Assembly (NCBI RefSeq): GCF_002866825.1
Contig: NZ_PKUS01000022.1
Span: 42,433-106,432, forward strand
Direction of reading: 5' to 3'
Origin: Pseudohalioglobus lutimaris
GTDB taxonomy: Bacteria > Pseudomonadota > Gammaproteobacteria > Pseudomonadales > Halieaceae
Length of the DNA: 64,000 bases
In this document: in pieces, positions 63,352 to 64,000 of the stretch
Numbering within the stretch: the stretch's first letter is position 1
Layout of the letters: each line of letters begins with the position of its first letter
Notes under the pieces: generated by a model
Told to the model about the DNA's origin: nothing
Databases searched by the model: none
What the model saw: the letters and a program-made list of their open reading frames with translations, nothing else
Position numbers and translations under genes: made by a program

Positions 63352-63915
63352 TTATAGAGAGCATCCGCCCTCATCGCATTTATGTGTACCTGTATCGTGA
63401 ACAGGATCGGGCTCACCAGAGTGGTCTACTGCCTGGGTTTCTTCTTCCAGCAAGCGACCAATAAAACTGCCCACCTGCATGTCGCTCATTCGGCCAAACT
63501 GATTAAGTCTCACCCGGCCTTGCTTATCCAATACGATAAGCGTTGGCGTCCCCTGCATTTGATAAGCTTCCATTGTGTGAGGAACAGAGCCCGTAGCTGA
63601 TGGCCTGTCAATCGCTACCGGAAACGGTATGCGGTACTCATGGATAAAAGCCGCTAATGCTGCTTGTGTCATTACTTCATGGTGCTCAAAGACGGTATGC
63701 AGGCCAATAACTTGAACATGCTCCTGTCGATAGAGTTCGTAAATGGCGCTTGCTTGAGGTATGCCATGCGTGACGCAGCCCGGGCATAGCATCTGAAAGG
63801 CATGAATTACCACAACCTTCCCCCTCAACTCAGACAAGGTAAGAGGCCTGGCTGTATTGAGCCAGGCTGCTGCATTCAGAGGTGGTGCTAAAGAATGACG
63901 TTGTGGGTTTTTCAT
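63352..63915 (-). CDS. thioredoxin-like (AhpC/TSA, redoxin) protein
   Basis: 187 aa. LSELRGKVVVIHAFQMLCPGCVTHGIPQASAIYELYRQEHVQVIGLHTVFEHHEVM contains the active-site CPGC; GTPTLIVLDKQGRVRLNQFG is the cis-proline segment. No signal peptide. The C-terminus HKCDEGGCSL has two further cysteines, perhaps a metal or redox site. The role may be thiol redox or peroxide handling; not in an operon here. Confidence 0.85.
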   Translation of the reverse strand: MKNPQRHSLAPPLNAAAWLNTARPLTLSELRGKVVVIHAFQMLCPGCVTHGIPQASAIYELYRQEHVQVIGLHTVFEHHEVMTQAALAAFIHEYRIPFPVAIDRPSATGSVPHTMEAYQMQGTPTLIVLDKQGRVRLNQFGRMSDMQVGSFIGRLLEEETQAVDHSGEPDPVHDTGTHKCDEGGCSL

Positions 63916-64000
63916 GTTTCCTGCTCTGGTTTTATTGCGATTGGGAGTGTTAGAAATTCTGTGTCAATCCACTAATCTCTATATGAGAGGATTGACCTAT

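Overview
The window is chromosomal DNA of a gammaproteobacterium. Support comes from the rimP-nusA-infB-rbfA-truB-rpsO-pnp cluster, the pcnB-folK-panB-panC and dksA-gluQ neighbourhoods, a CbrX/CbrA/CbrB system of the Pseudomonas type and a PPi-type phosphofructokinase. A marine lineage such as Halieaceae or Spongiibacteraceae would fit, but the assignment below class is a guess. No phage structural genes, IS transposases or CRISPR arrays were seen. || Layout. (1) 1-14190, + strand: ftsH 3' end, folP, glmM, tpiA, secG, tRNA-Leu(GAG), a tandem repeat built on the tRNA 3' end, initiator tRNA-Met with a near-ideal promoter, twin terminators, then the translation and RNA-decay cluster rimP-nusA-infB-rbfA-truB-rpsO-pnp. 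(2) 14250-27580, - strand: acs, panC, panB, a deoxynucleoside kinase, folK, pcnB, cbrB, cbrA, cbrX, gluQ, dksA. (3) 27760-41420, both strands: aminotransferase, sfsA, an M15 peptidase, ppa, PPi-phosphofructokinase, mpl, an MMPL exporter, a YkgJ-like protein, a Lon-N protein, rnt, pyrC, argG, pcm. (4) 41527-45680, - strand: dnaE2 (SOS error-prone polymerase) directly downstream of an integron integrase gene, with a near-perfect LexA box between them. (5) about 45910-61609, + strand: an attI region and a cassette array of about 15.6 kb with roughly 24 clear and several decayed attC sites. (6) 61650-64000: a CaiB/BaiF-type CoA-transferase with an apparent Tat signal, and a thioredoxin-like protein. 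|| The integron is the main object of interest. intI and the cassettes point in opposite directions, as is usual. Cassettes are short (about 0.2-1.4 kb), mostly one or two promoterless genes with their stop codon inside the attC R'' box, and visibly more AT-rich than the flanking housekeeping DNA. Five attC sites share one 75-76 bp consensus-like design, which marks a sedentary chromosomal integron. Cargo includes three toxin-antitoxin pairs (ParDE-like in reverse orientation, BrnTA, HigBA-like), a HEPN-type protein, a possible PD-(D/E)XK-like protein, a GNAT acetyltransferase, two adjacent GFA proteins, a 2H phosphoesterase-like protein, a VOC protein, an ABM monooxygenase, a DUF2784 protein, many small membrane proteins, and a MOSC plus RidA pair at the distal end. 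Distal sites are increasingly degenerate, and a decayed RimL-like acetyltransferase is present, so the array looks younger near intI and older at its far end. || Placing a LexA-controlled mutagenic polymerase next to the cassette recombinase suggests that DNA damage could raise point mutation and cassette shuffling together; this is inference from layout.
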